64,000 bases of DNA, taken from positions 6,696,001-6,760,000 of the forward strand of contig NGZR01000002.1 in the NCBI GenBank assembly GCA_002197995.1, given 5' to 3'. Below the pieces are notes generated by a model. The model made no database searches, was not told the DNA's origin, and saw only the letters and a list, made by a program, of their open reading frames with translations. Numbering within the stretch: the stretch's first letter is position 1; each line of letters starts with the position of its first letter. Below, in pieces: positions 45,796 to 57,640 of this stretch. The translations under genes were made by a program, and so were the position numbers. The DNA is from Gaeumannomyces sp. JS-464 (lineage: Eukaryota > Ascomycota > Sordariomycetes > Magnaporthales > Magnaporthaceae).

Positions 45796-48058
45796 AGCAA
45801 CATATTGGCAAATATGAAAATAGATCTTTTTAAACCCGAAAAGGTTACCGAAATAACCGGAAACCCCTCGGAGGATACTGGCGGTACCGCCGGCTAATAA
45901 CTTTAAAGCTAAAGCTTTTAATATATTAACGCCGCTTGTACGTATGCTAGCAGCCAACCGGATATAATAAGCGCATAGCAATAAGGCCCGGCGTTTAAAG
46001 CCTCGCTTTAAACGCCGCCGTGCTTTAACCGCCGTTTAAGTAAACGTTTAACGTAGTTGGAAAACGGCGGCTATTTTGCTCCAACTATTTTAAAGCTAAA
46101 ATATTAACGTGGTGCTAATGCAAAAGCCTTTTAACGCGTGGAAAAGGAAGCTTATAATTTGCACCCACCCGTTGTACGAGCTATTTACCCCGGTGGATAA
46201 CTAGCACGACAATTAAACCAAACCTAAAGTAATAACTTACGTGCGGAAAAACCCAAAGCTTCGGCTGGTAGCGGACCGGCCGGTAAATAACACCCGGGAT
46301 ATCTTTTAGCTTACCGTGGCCGGGTGCACTTTCGTTAACGTATATAAGCTTTTAAAGGACTTTTCGGAACCTTCGTTAAACTTTTTGCTACGTTAACGCT
46401 TAATAGCAAAATGCATTATAGCTAGGGATTTTAACGCAAGGTTCCCGGCGTAAAGTTTGGTTAAAGTAATAGAAATAAAGGCCAGGATATAACCTAATAA
46501 GCTAATACTTATAACCTTTTCCTATTTATTAACCTAAGCTAACCTACGTATAACGATAACAGCGTTTTAAATTTTACCTTTTCCAACGCTTTTTTAGCAA
46601 TAGCGGAAATTAACCTTTCGTTAGCAACCGATTAGAACTATCGCACGATACGGATCGAAATTCCTAATTGTAATAATTTCGTTCCGGATTGCCGGCGTAT
46701 TACGCTATTAAACGATAAATTATTGTTTTTCGCAAACGTGGTAACAACGGGGGCCGGTAGCTTGCTATTATTTACACACTTAAACATTGCAAATTACCTA
46801 AATAAAGCGGCCAAAGTATTAATAAACCTATTAAAAAATGCGTTAATAGCTTTCGGTTAGGGGTTTTAAAGCTAAAAGAAAAGGCTAACCCTAGTAAAAC
46901 GAAAAGTGCGCTAACGCTTAACGAGACTTTGCAAAGGCTATAGGAAACGGCGGGCCTTTTACGGTTAAAGCCCGTGTTTTAAAAGCAACGGTTCGAACGG
47001 CTAAAAAATAGCATTAGGCTAACGTGCTAAAAAAAAGTAGATTTTTTAAAAGCGTTATACCGTGTTATAAAGTGGTATAAACTTATACCCGTTATACGGC
47101 TTCCCCCGTTAAATATTAACAAAAAGGCTATAATAGCTTTAAAGGATAAAGCGAAAGCATTAAGCCGTAAAATTTTCCGTAAGTTTACGGCGGAGGACGA
47201 CTTACAAAAGGACTCGTTATAGCAAAAGGTTACCCAAAAAACCGCATAACTCCCGTGGAACCCCTATATCCTTTTAGAGGAATGCCGGAAATGCATTGTT
47301 AGCACGGCAAACACGGCTTCGGGCGTTAATTCCCTAACGGTTAAGCTATTTACAACGGCGTGGCCGGCAATAAAGGAATACGTTAAGGTTTTTTTCGAAG
47401 CTTGCTTTAAGGCCGGGCACCATTTGGCCCTTTTTCGCACAACGGAAGTAGTTATGCTAAAAAAGCCGAATAAAACGAATATAACGGACCCAAAATCCTA
47501 CCGCTCGATAGCTTTGCTCCCGTGTTTAGGTAAAAGGCTAAAACGGTTAATAGCTTCGCGGATGGCGTTCTTCGCATTATAATACGGGCTTATAGCTCCG
47601 TAATACGTCGGGGTTACCCCGAAAAAAACCGCTATCGATTTAACGGCATACGTGGCTTACGAGGTAAAACGTGCCTTTTAAAAATATAAAACTGCCGCTT
47701 TCGTTACCATAAATGTATAAAAGGCTTTTAACGCCGTACTTCGCCGGAGGCTTTTTTAAAAGCTCCTAAATTAAAGCTGGGATTTAACGCTAGTACAATA
47801 GGTATTATTTTTTGCAAAAAATAGGGTGGTTAAAATGCGTTTGGAGGACGTTACGGCACCCTTTTTTTCCTTAAACTGCGGGCTACTTTAAAAGTTACCA
47901 GCGTTACCAGTTTTATTTATGCTTTATATAGCCGAAATTTTACCTAAAGCAAAAACGGTTAAATAAAATACGCGGACGATATAAGCATTTGCGTAACGGG
48001 TAGTATTCCAAAAAAGTGCTTTCGTAAAGCAAAAATAACGGTAGCGGAAATCCTCCGT

Positions 48059-48199
48059 TATCATAGCGTGGCGTGCCCTTTCGTGCAGCCTTGCCTTACG
48101 AAGGGTACTTGAGCCTCCAATTAAGCCAAAGTGTTAGCTTTGGCTTAGTCGTCCTTTTGGTAGCAAGTGGGTGGAGGCTCCTACTGCCGAACCGTGACA
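48059..48199. mobile_element. Short solo LTR (141 bp), family C, in LINE-2 copy 1
   Basis: It starts TATCATAGCGTGGC (compatible with a RIPped TGTCACGG) and ends CGAACCGTGACA. A perfect 5-bp duplication TCCGT lies at 48054-48058 and 48200-48204. Copy 2 lacks it (empty site near 54618). Its ends resemble those of the TRIM-like element LTR (TGTCACGG...CCGTGACA), so the two may be related. It is GC-rich. Confidence 0.75.
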
Positions 48200-51100
48200 T
48201 CCGTTAAAAAAAGGCTAATAAAGTGGCTTTTAACCTGAAAAAATGCAAGTTTATGCATTTTTTAAGCGGAAAAATCCTATAACCCCGGCGGTTACGGCGA
48301 AAGGCCTTACTATATAACAAGCTATAAAAGCTTTACGGTAATTAGGGGTTTTTTTTAATTAAAAGCTTAATTTTAAAGCTTACGTGGATAATAAAACTGC
48401 AAAAGCTTAAAGCGTTGCTAACCATTTCCAAAGGTTTACGAATTCGATAAAAGGGATATCGGCACATTTGGTTTATAAAGCCGTTATAACGGTTATAATC
48501 TTTACGGTTTTATATAAGGCCGAGGTATGGTATAGGGGTAAAACTAAACCATACCCGTACAAACTGGCATAATAGCAAATTATTCGCTAAGGTTATTTAA
48601 TCGATCAGGTTAATAAAGCTTTAACCGCGTTTTTTAAAACAGTGGTCCTAATTTGGAAAACCACACCGATAAACGCATTGCATTACAAATCCGGCATTTT
48701 AAGCGTTTAAACGCTTAAAAAACAAGCCCGCCTTCGTTTTGCGGCTTGTATAAATACGGTTTTGGAAAATTACCTTTTCTTTAGCTGTAGCGGCTAAGCC
48801 AACTTTTAACGCTCGAGGGTTTAAAGCAGGCTTACCCGGCAAGTTTACAACCTTTTTGCAAAAGACGGCTGGACTTTTTCCGGTTTGCACCCGCCCGGCT
48901 TACCTCTTTTATAAATATACGAGGCTTACAATAGCCATATAAAAAAAGCAAACAACCGTTAAAGCATTTATAGCGTGGTTTCGTACTTTTCCACTTACCG
49001 ACATTATAAATATAACGACGGGTTTAAGGTAAAAAAACGGGGTAATTGGATACGGCTGGGTAATATACCAAACCGGCTAACGCAAACTTTCCGAGCACGG
49101 CCGGTTAACGCACCCGGCGGAAGTATTCGACGGCGAGGCGGAAGGGGCCCGAATAGGCTTTCGTAAAGCCGTTTAAAGCTTCCGCAATTGCATTTTCCAC
49201 TTGTGCTTCGACAATACTTTGGCGGCTAACGGCTTTTTAAACACGGCGCTTAATAGCTTTTAAAAGCCGTTAAAAAGGTTTATTACTTTATAAATAAGCA
49301 CTAAATCCACGTTCGATGGTTTTCGGGATATACGGAAATCTCCGGGAACGAAAAAGCCGACGTTAAAGCAAAATTAAACACGGTTTTACCGATCCCCCAA
49401 TACGTTAAACCAATAATTGCCGAAATAAAAGCTTTAGCCCGGAAAACGGCCCAAAACGCCCGCAATACGTGGTTCGAAAACAACTTCCCAGTACGGTATA
49501 AAGCTATAAGCCTCCCGCTAGCCTCGCAGCATACGCCTAAAGCTTTGCAATTACACCGCTCCGTATTACAAAGGCTAGTAGCCGCACGTACCGGCTACGA
49601 GGATTTCGATTAGTACTATTAAAAATTCGAACACGAAGACGATAACCCATGCCGCTATAAGCGAAATAAATCCCCTTTTTACTTTGTATTTTGCAGGTTA
49701 GCTAAAGCGGCAAAAAATAAATAGCCTATAGCGGACCCCTCCCCGGCTTTTAATAGGCTTAAATATTAAAAACGGCTGCTTTAAAAGCCTTTCCTTTTTG
49801 CTTCGTTCGTTAAAGCCACCAATTATTACACTATCGCTAAACGATAGTAATAGGGCATAAAAAGCCCGCATATAACCTTTTTCTTTTGCTTTTACACATT
49901 TTACCTTTTCCTTTATACATTAGGACTAATAGTAAGCTTATTAGTCCTTCGCACTTCCGGCCGGGCTTTAAAAGTTTCGAAAACCTTCCAGCTTAAACCC
50001 CGGCCCTACCTTTTTATCGGCATACTCGCCGGCCGAACGCATTACTACCACTTGCAACGCTTTACAACGCTTTGGCGTATATACATACGCCCTACCGCCG
50101 ATTGCCCGCTTATTAACAAAAAGCGCTAAAACGCGGCCCGACCTCCGTATGCTTTCAGGTTTAATTTTGCTAACCGCCGGATAGCAATATGTAGCTTAAT
50201 GTTTAGCTTAGGTATTGTTAGCACGTTATATGCCTTTTGGGAGGCAAAGACTGGTAAATCCCGACTTACTAACGTTAAATATACTCTTTTTCTCTCCCCC
50301 CCCCCTTTTTGGGCGGGGGGCCCGCGGGATCGATGTTAAAAGGTATATAAAAAAGTCGAGTTGGCGACCCCTCCTTGCAATACAAGCTTGTACCACCTAC
50401 TAAGCTTAAAGCCACCTTCCTCGAATTTACCAATTTTTGGCATTGCGCTGTTAGTGCACATTGCCAAATTGCATACAAATCCTTAACACCCGCCAATTAA
50501 CGACCTAACACTAATAACCACGCCCGCTAACGGCGCTGGCGATAGCAATATGCCGTTGCCAACAGCCCCCTTTTCGGCTAATAAGGTGGCGCGCGCCCTC
50601 CTCGTCGGCCTAACGGCCCGGAGGAACGCGTCGCTGCCACCCGGGCCCCCCGCGCGTTAGCGCACCCGACCACGCCGTCCCCGTTGCGGAATTAGCAACA
50701 CCTAATAAGGCCCGATTAAGGCCAAAAAGGCTCCCACGACGGCAGCACCGGCATAGGTGCCCTTCCCCCTTCCTTTAACCCCAGCGTACACGCCTTTTAA
50801 TAGGGTCGGCCGCGGCGGCCGCGGAGGAAATTATTGCGAGTTATAGCCGCAAATAATAACAAACGGCCTTAATTTGCGCCACGTTAGCTTAATTTATCGA
50901 CGCCGGCATTGCTTTCCTTTCGGCGGAAGCAATTTTTAAAGCCAACGGTTGGAAAAATTGCTTTATTAACTACGCTAAATAAGCTCTTTTCAGCTTACTT
51001 ACGCCGGCCGAAAAGGAAAAAAGCTTATACGGGGCCCCGGAGCCCTCGCAACGCACGCCTTTAACCACTTACGCGTCGATAGCCTTGGAAGGCCACTAAT

Positions 51101-51975
51101 AACCCCAATAACCCGCATAAGCTTATCAAGGCCGTACGCTTTAAACTACTTAAGCACCCCGCTTATTTATAAGCTTTAAAGCCGACTTTCGAGTGTTTGT
51201 TAAAATCCCGGAAGAACGGCAAGCTTAGGCTAACTAATAAACGGGCTTTAGCATTTGCAAAGCCTTTGCTAATAGCAAAAACCTACCGTTTACAACGGCC
51301 GACGTTTTAAAAGCGTACTAATCCTTTACCGGGTTCGTATTAAAAGCAAAAACGGCCAATATCCAAAGCCGGCTTTTATAATACCGATCCGAACTAGGCT
51401 GTTTATATAACGCCGAAAAGATTGAAAAGCCCGAAATTTGGTATAACTACGTAATTTCCAACTGCTTTACCTCTTTAACCAACGGCTTTAAATAATGCGT
51501 CCTAATATTAGATAAACTGGTTCGAAAGGAAGTGGAAGCTTAAATAAAGCATAAACTGGTAAACGTTAAGCTTTTTAAAACCGGCGTTAACCATTAAAAG
51601 TGTATATCGTGGATTATATCCCTTTATTTACAAATGGCCGGGTTTAAACTTTGGGGGATCACTTTTTTCTTACGCCGCGTATAACGACACCCGCCGGTTA
51701 CTTAACACACTTTTAGCTACCACGGCTTTCACGTGGCCCGCAATTGCGCCCGGGCCGATAAGTGCTTTCAATGCGGGAAAATAAACAACGACCGGCATGT
51801 ATAACCGTGTACGGCCCCCCTGTAATGCGCGAACTGCTTGGGCTCGTATTTTGCTAACTACTTAAACTGCTTTATAAGGCCCGTACGGGTAAACGAAGTG
51901 CTAAAGCACTTAACTTATAAGGAAAAAGGGGTTATTAAAAGGTTAAGCGCATAAGCGTACCAAGCGGCGGCAAAG

Positions 51976-52377
51976 GTGGCAAAAGCCGCCGTTGCCACCG
52001 CCACCGCCGTTGCCACTGCTACTAACGATACCTTTTCCGCAACCGCTATTACTAAGGGCGGCTCCGCCGTAGCCGTTAATTTAACGGCAAACCTTACGAC
52101 CGCTACTACTATTGCTGCGGCTACCGTTATTACTATAAACGATACCGCTAATACAGCTGTTATCGCCGCTGTTAACCTTACGGCTAATACCGTTATCGCC
52201 GTTACTTTAGCCATTTTTATCGCCGCTACCACCCCGCCACCCCCGCCGTCGCTTTCGCCGTTACAGCAAACCTGGCAAGCCCGCCGGCCTTGGAAGGCGT
52301 GGCCCGTACGGCTGATAAGGAAAGGCATTTTGCTAAAAAACTTAGGGTTAGTTTTAACAACTAATACGAAGTATTAG
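51976..52377 (+). pseudogene. LINE-2 ORF1 tail, copy 2
   Basis: Low-complexity Ala/Thr-rich open stretch (KAAVATATAVATATND) equivalent to 45480-45795 in copy 1. The zinc-knuckle region just upstream contains stops. Confidence 0.5.
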
Positions 52378-54017
52378 CGGATATGAAATTGGATTTCCCC
52401 AAGCCCGAAAGGGCTATCGAAATAACCGGAAACCTTTTAAAGGAAACCAACAGTACCGCCGGCCAATAACTTTAAAACCAAAGCCCTTAATACACTAACG
52501 CCGCTTTTACGTATGCTAGCAGCTAACCGGATATAATAAACGCATAGCAATAGGGCCTGGCGCCCGGGGCTTCGCCTCGATCGCCGTGCTTTAACTACCG
52601 CTTAAACGAACGTTCGACGTAGTTGAAAAGCGGGGGCTATTTTACTCCAACTATTTTAAAGCCAAAATATCGACGTGGTGCTAATGCAAAAGCCTTTTAG
52701 CGCGTGGAAAAAAAGCTTATACTTTGCACCCACCCGTTATACGAGCTATTTACTTCGGTAAATAGTTGGCACGACCATTAAACCAAGCCTCGGGTAATAA
52801 CTTACGTACGAAAGGACCCGGAGCTTCGGCTTGTAACGAACCGGCCGGCAGGCAACACCCGAAACATTTTTGGCTTACCGTCGCCGGGTGCACTTTTATT
52901 AACGTATATAGGCCTTTAAAAAACCTTTCAAAACTTTTGTTGGACTTTTTGCTGCGTTAGCGCTTAACGGCAAAATGCATTATAACTGGGGATTTTAACG
53001 CAAGGTTTTCGGCGTAAAATCCGGTTAAGGATAATAGGAATAGGGGCTAGGATATAGCCCAATAAGCTAATACTTATAACCTTTTTTTACTTACCGACCT
53101 AGGCTAACCTACGCATAACGATAAAAGCGTTTTGGATTTTACCTTTTTTAACGCCCTTTTGGCAATAGCGGAAATCGACCTTTCGCTAGCAACCGATTCG
53201 GACCACCGCTCGATACGGATCGAAGTATTTAACCGCAATAACTCCGTTCCGAACTGCTGGCGTGTTGCGCTACCAAACGATAAACTACCGTTTTTTGCAA
53301 ACGCGGTAGCAACGGGGGCCGGCAGCCTGCCGCTATTTACAAATCCATGCACGGCGGATTACTTGGATAAAGCGGCCAAAGCATTAATAAACCTGCTAAA
53401 AAATGCGTTAATGGCTTTTAGCCGGGGGTTTAAAGCTAAAAAAAAAAGGCTAACCTTAATGGAACGAAAAGTGCGCTAACGCACAACGGGACTTTGCAAA
53501 AGCTATGGCAAATGGGGGGCTTTTTACGGCCGAAGCCCGTGTTTTAAAAGCAACGATCCGGGCGTCTAAAAGATAGCATTGGGCTAACGTGCTAAAGGAA
53601 GTGGATTTTTTAGCAGCGTTATACCAGGCCGTAAAATGGCACAAACTTACACCGGCTATACGGCTCCCCCTGTTAAATATCGACGGGGAGGTAATAGTGG
53701 CCTTAAAAGATAAAGCGAAAGCATTAAGCCGCAAAATCCTCCGTAGGTTTACGGCGGAGGACGACCTATAGGAGGACCCGTTGCAGCAAAAGGACTTTTA
53801 AAAAACCGCACAACTCCTGTGGGACCCCCAAGTCCCCCTGGAGGAATGCCGGAAATTTACCCTCGGTACGGCAAATACGGCCTCGGGCGTCGATTTTTTA
53901 ACGGTTAAGCTGCTTACAGCGGCATGGCTGGTAATAGGTAAGTACGTTAAAGCCTTTTTCGAAGCTTGCTTTAAAGCCGGGCACCACCCGGGCCCTTTCC
54001 GCATAGCGGAGGTAGTT

Positions 54018-54608
54018 ATGCTAAAAAAACCGAACAAATCGGATATAACGAACCCAAAATCTTACCGCCTAATAGCCCTACTCCCGTGCTTAGGGAAGGG
54101 GTTAAAACGTTTGGTAGCTTCGCGGATGGCTTTCCTCGCGCTGCAATACGGGCTAATAGCCCCGCAATACGCCGGGGCTACCCGGAAAAAGGCCGCCACC
54201 GATTTAACGGCGTGCGTGGCCCACGAGGTAAAACGGGCCTTCCAAAAGCATAAGTTCGCCGCCCTCGTTATTATAAATGTACAAGGGGCTTTCGACGTTG
54301 TACTCCGCCGGAGGCTTTTACAAAGGCTTATAAACCAAAGCTGGGATTTAACGTTAGTACGATAGGTGTTATCGTTTGCAGGAAATAAGGTGGTAAAAGT
54401 GCGTTTGGAAAACGCTACGGCACCCCCTTTTTCTTTGGACTGCGGGTTACCCCAAAAGTTAACGGCGTTACCGGTCCTATTTATGCTTTATATGGCCGAA
54501 ATTTTACCTAAAGCAAAAGCGGTTAAGTACGGATACGCGGATGATATAGGCATTTGCGTAACGGGTAGCACCCTGGAGGAGTGCTTTCGTAAAGCAGGGT
54601 TACTATAA
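54018..54608 (+). pseudogene. LINE-2 reverse transcriptase core, copy 2
   Basis: Open except for one TAG at 54363-54365 (a Gln codon mutated by RIP). It contains NPKSYRLIALLPCLGKGLKR, then AATDLTACVAHEVKRAF, VIINVQGAFDVVLRRRL (the D-containing motif A is altered: NVQGAFD), GLPQKLTALPVLFMLYMAEI and the catalytic GYADDIGICVTGS (YADD at 54534-54545). The order and spacing are those of Tad-clade LINE reverse transcriptases. Confidence 0.8.
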
Positions 54609-55374
54609 CGGAAATCCTACGTTAAGGTAGGGCTAATAAGGTTGCTTTCGACCCGGGAAGTGCGAGCTTATGCATTTTTCCAGGCGGAAAAACCCTACAA
54701 CCTTAGCGGTTACGGCGGAAAGCTTTACTATATAACAAACTACAAAAGCTTTACGGTAGTTAGGGGGTTTTTTCGACCAAAGGCTTAACTTTAAAGCCCA
54801 CGTCGATAATAAAGCCGTAAAAGCCCAAAGCGTTGCAAATCACCTCCGGAGGCTTACGAATTTAATAGGAGGATACCGGCACATTCGGTACATAAAGCCG
54901 TTATAACGGTTATAATCCTTACGGCTTTATACGGGGTTAAAGTGTGGTATAAGGGCAAAACCAAACCACATTCATATAAGCCGGTACAATAGCAAATTAT
55001 TCGCTAAGGCCATTTAATCGAACGGGTTGATAAAGCTTTAACCGCGTTTTTCCGGGCAGTAGTTCCGGCTTGGAAAACCGTACCGATAAACGCCTTACAT
55101 TACGAATCCAGCATTTTAAGCGCTTAGGCGCTTTTAAAACAAGCCTGCTTTCGTTTTACAGCTCGTATAAATACGGTACTGGAAAATCACCTCCTGGCCG
55201 CAGCGGCTAAGCCGGCTTTTAACGCTCGAAAGCCTAAAGCAGGCTTGCCCGGCAAGCTTACGACCTCGTTGTAAAGGACGGCCGAACTTTTTCCGGCTTG
55301 CACCCGCCCGGCTTACGTTTTTTATAAATATACGAGGTTTACGGTGGCTATACAAAAAAAGCTCGCAACCGCAA

Positions 55375-55646
55375 TGTTAGTACATATAATGCACTAAGAT
55401 ATTAAAGTTATTAATTACGTCGTATAGCGTGATTTAGGGTTTATACTTACCCTGTAAGTGTTTCACTTACCTTGTAAGTGAAACGCTTACCCCGCACTTA
55501 TTTATATATAAGTGCGGTATATATACAACTTTATTTATCTATATAAAAGCCTTTTTTCCCCTGCGCTAGTTATAGGAATTCCTAATGCTAAGCATGCTTT
55601 TAATACAATCCTTTTCCTTATATCACTTTTAGCATTAATCCTAACA
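55375..55646 (+). mobile_element. Solo LTR, family D (272 bp), in LINE-2 copy 2
   Basis: It starts TGTTAGTACATATAATGC and ends TTAATCCTAACA, with a perfect 5-bp duplication CGCAA at 55370-55374 and 55647-55651. Copy 1 shows the empty site near 48955. Inside is a cluster of CTTACC(C/T)TGTAAGTG units and a perfect hairpin with arms CCGCACTTAT and ATAAGTGCGG (about 55490-55515), just before TATATATA. Confidence 0.85.
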
Positions 55647-55989
55647 CGCAAAAGCTTTTATAGCGTGGCTTCGCACCTTCCCACTTACCAACGTTATAAT
55701 ATATAACGACGGGTTTAAAGCAGAAAACGGGGCAGTTGGATACAGCTGGGTAATATATTAAGCCGGCCAACGCAAACTTTCCGGGCACAGCCGGTTAGCG
55801 CATTTGGCGGAAATATTCGACGGCGAAGCGGAAAGGGCCCGAATGGGCCTTCGTAAAGCCGTTTGGAGCTTCCGCAACTGCACTTTCCACTTGTGCCTTA
55901 ATAACACTTTAGCGGCTAACGGCTTTTTAAGTACGGCTTTTAATAGTTCGCAAAAGCTTTTAAAAAGGTTTATTGCTTTATAAACAAAT

Positions 55990-56459
55990 ACCAAATACAC
56001 GTCCGTTAATCCCCGAGGCATACGGGAATCCCCGGGAACGAGGAGGCCGATACCGAAGCAAAGTTAAGTACGGCCCTCCCGATCCCCCAACACGCTAAAC
56101 TAACAATGGCGGGAGTAAAAGCTTTGGCCCGGAAAATAGCCCAGGACGCCCGGAACGCATGGTTTAAAAATACCTTACCGGAACGGTATAAGGTTATAGG
56201 CCTCCCGCCAATACTTTAACGCACGCCCGATACGCTACAATTGCATCGGAAGGTATTGCAACGGCTAATAGCCGCACGCACCGGCCACGGGGACTTCGAC
56301 TGGTACCACCGAAAATTCGAACACGAGGACGATAACCCGTGCCGTTGCGGGCGAAATAAGTCCCCTTCCCACCCTGTATTTTGCAAGCTGGCTAGGGCGG
56401 CAAAAAACAAATGGCCTATAGCAAACCCTCCCCTGGCCTTTGATAGGCTTGGATATTAA
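55990..56459 (+). pseudogene. LINE-2 RNase H end and C-terminal zinc motif, copy 2
   Basis: It starts with the RNase H motif GIPGNEEAD (56025-56051), then a helical linker. From 56241 an intact open stretch has RTGHGDFDWYHRKFEHEDDN and CRCGRNKSPSHPVFC, a Cys/His cluster typical of the end of Tad-like ORF2. It stops at 56459. RNase H would remove template RNA. Confidence 0.75.
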
Positions 56460-56940
56460 AAACGGCTTTTCCAAAAGCCCCTCTCTTTTTGCTTCGTTCG
56501 TTAAAGCCACCAATTACTACACTATCGCTAGACGATACAATAGGGCCCAAAAAGCCTATACTTAACCTTTTCTTTTGTACTATTAGGATTACCAGTAGGC
56601 TCGTTAATCCCCCGCATTTTAGGCCGGGCCTAAAAGAGGTTCCGAAAACCCCTCCCCCGCTTAAACCCGGCTTTACCCCCTTTCCGGCATACCGCCGGCT
56701 AACAGCATTACTACCACCCGCAGCGCTTTACAACGCCCCGGCGAATTTTTACGTTTTATTATCGATTGCCCGCTTACTAACAAGGAGCGCCGGAATGCGG
56801 CCCGACCCCCGTGTTAGCCGCTTTAATAGCAGCATATAGCTTAGTGTTAAGCTTAGGTAGCGCTAGCACGTCATATGCCCCTTGGGAGGCAGGGACTGGT
56901 AAATCCCGATTTACTAACGTTAAATATACTTTTTTTCTTT

Positions 56941-57254
56941 TTTTAAGCTTAGAGCTTTGCTAGCACTACTGGTAGTGCTTAACAGGGCCCGTACCAATTA
57001 AACGTAACCCTGTTAATTACTGTAATTAGCGCAAGCACGCTTTAATTAAAACCCTATATATTTACAAGTTATAAGCCCGGGAAATCCAATAGCTGGCAAA
57101 GGATCGTGGCTTATTAAGTGCTGAATTAAACCTTAATTAAAACCTTGCGATCGCGAAATCGCGCGACCGATTAAACGCTAAGTGCATTAAACTTGTGCAC
57201 TAATTAAGCCTTGTAACATTTAATTTGGGGCGCTGTTTAATTAAGAGAAAAAAA
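56941..57254. other. AT-rich spacer, no gene recognised
   Basis: Contains the palindromic patch GCGATCGCGAAATCGCGCG and several TTAATTAA motifs. Origin unknown. Confidence 0.3.
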
Positions 57255-57640
57255 CTGTATATTTAACGTTAATAAGTCGGGATTTACCAGTCCCTGCCTC
57301 CTAAGGGGCATATAACGTCCTAGCTTTATTTAAGCTTAACATTAAGATATATGTTGCTATCGAGGCGGCTAGCAAAGTTAAACCCGAAGGCACACGGAGA
57401 TCGAGCCGCATTTCGACGCTTTTTATTAGTAAGCGAGCAATCGGCAGTAGGGCGAATAAACGCTAGAACGCTTTAAACGTAGCGGCGGCGCAATAAGCGC
57501 CGCGGGTGGTAAAAAAAGCAGTCGGCCGGCAAAGTGCCGGAAATAAAGTAAGGCCGGGTTTAATCGGGAAGGTGCAGCAATGGTCCCCCCCCCCCCCCCG
57601 GGCCCAGCCGAGAAAGAAAAGTTCGGGGGCTAAAAAGCCT
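57255..57640 (-). mobile_element. 5'-truncated LINE-2 3' end with poly-C
   Basis: It matches 9602-10019 along its length (GTATATTTAACGTTAATAAG, CCAGTCCCTGCCTCC, GGGCGAATAAACGC, GCCGGCAAAGTGCCGG), with RIP-type differences. A 15-C run (57585-57599) sits near the 5' end. Confidence 0.75.

Larger units (their letters stand above)
43440..50300 (+). mobile_element. LINE-2 (Tad-like) copy 1, RIP-mutated
   Basis: Collinear with copy 2 (50410-56940) from CTTTCCTCGAATTTA to the 3' end GTTAAATATACTCTTTTTCTC. It carries ORF1 with a zinc-knuckle region, and ORF2 with endonuclease, reverse transcriptase (YADD at 47969-47980) and RNase H (GISGNEKAD-type motif near 49333-49360). Two solo LTRs interrupt it, at 43971-44416 and 48059-48199. 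Copy 2 shows both empty sites. ORF2 has many TAA/TAG stops. Confidence 0.85.
50410..56940 (+). mobile_element. LINE-2 (Tad-like) copy 2, RIP-mutated
   Basis: It starts around ACCTTCCTCGAATTTACC and ends GTTAAATATACTTTTTTTC, parallel to copy 1 and following it after about 110 bp. It is less damaged than copy 1: longer open frames survive in ORF2 (reverse transcriptase 54018-54608, RNase H end 56241-56459). One solo LTR (55375-55646) interrupts it. Order: ORF1 with zinc knuckle (about 51750-51870) and Ala/Thr tail (51976-52377), endonuclease part (about 52780-53480), reverse transcriptase, RNase H, 3' UTR. Confidence 0.85.

Noticed and set aside
45225..45981. Ala- and Gly-rich minus ORFs (45225-45788, 45439-45981)
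   Set aside because: Antisense of the LINE-2 ORF1 low-complexity tail.
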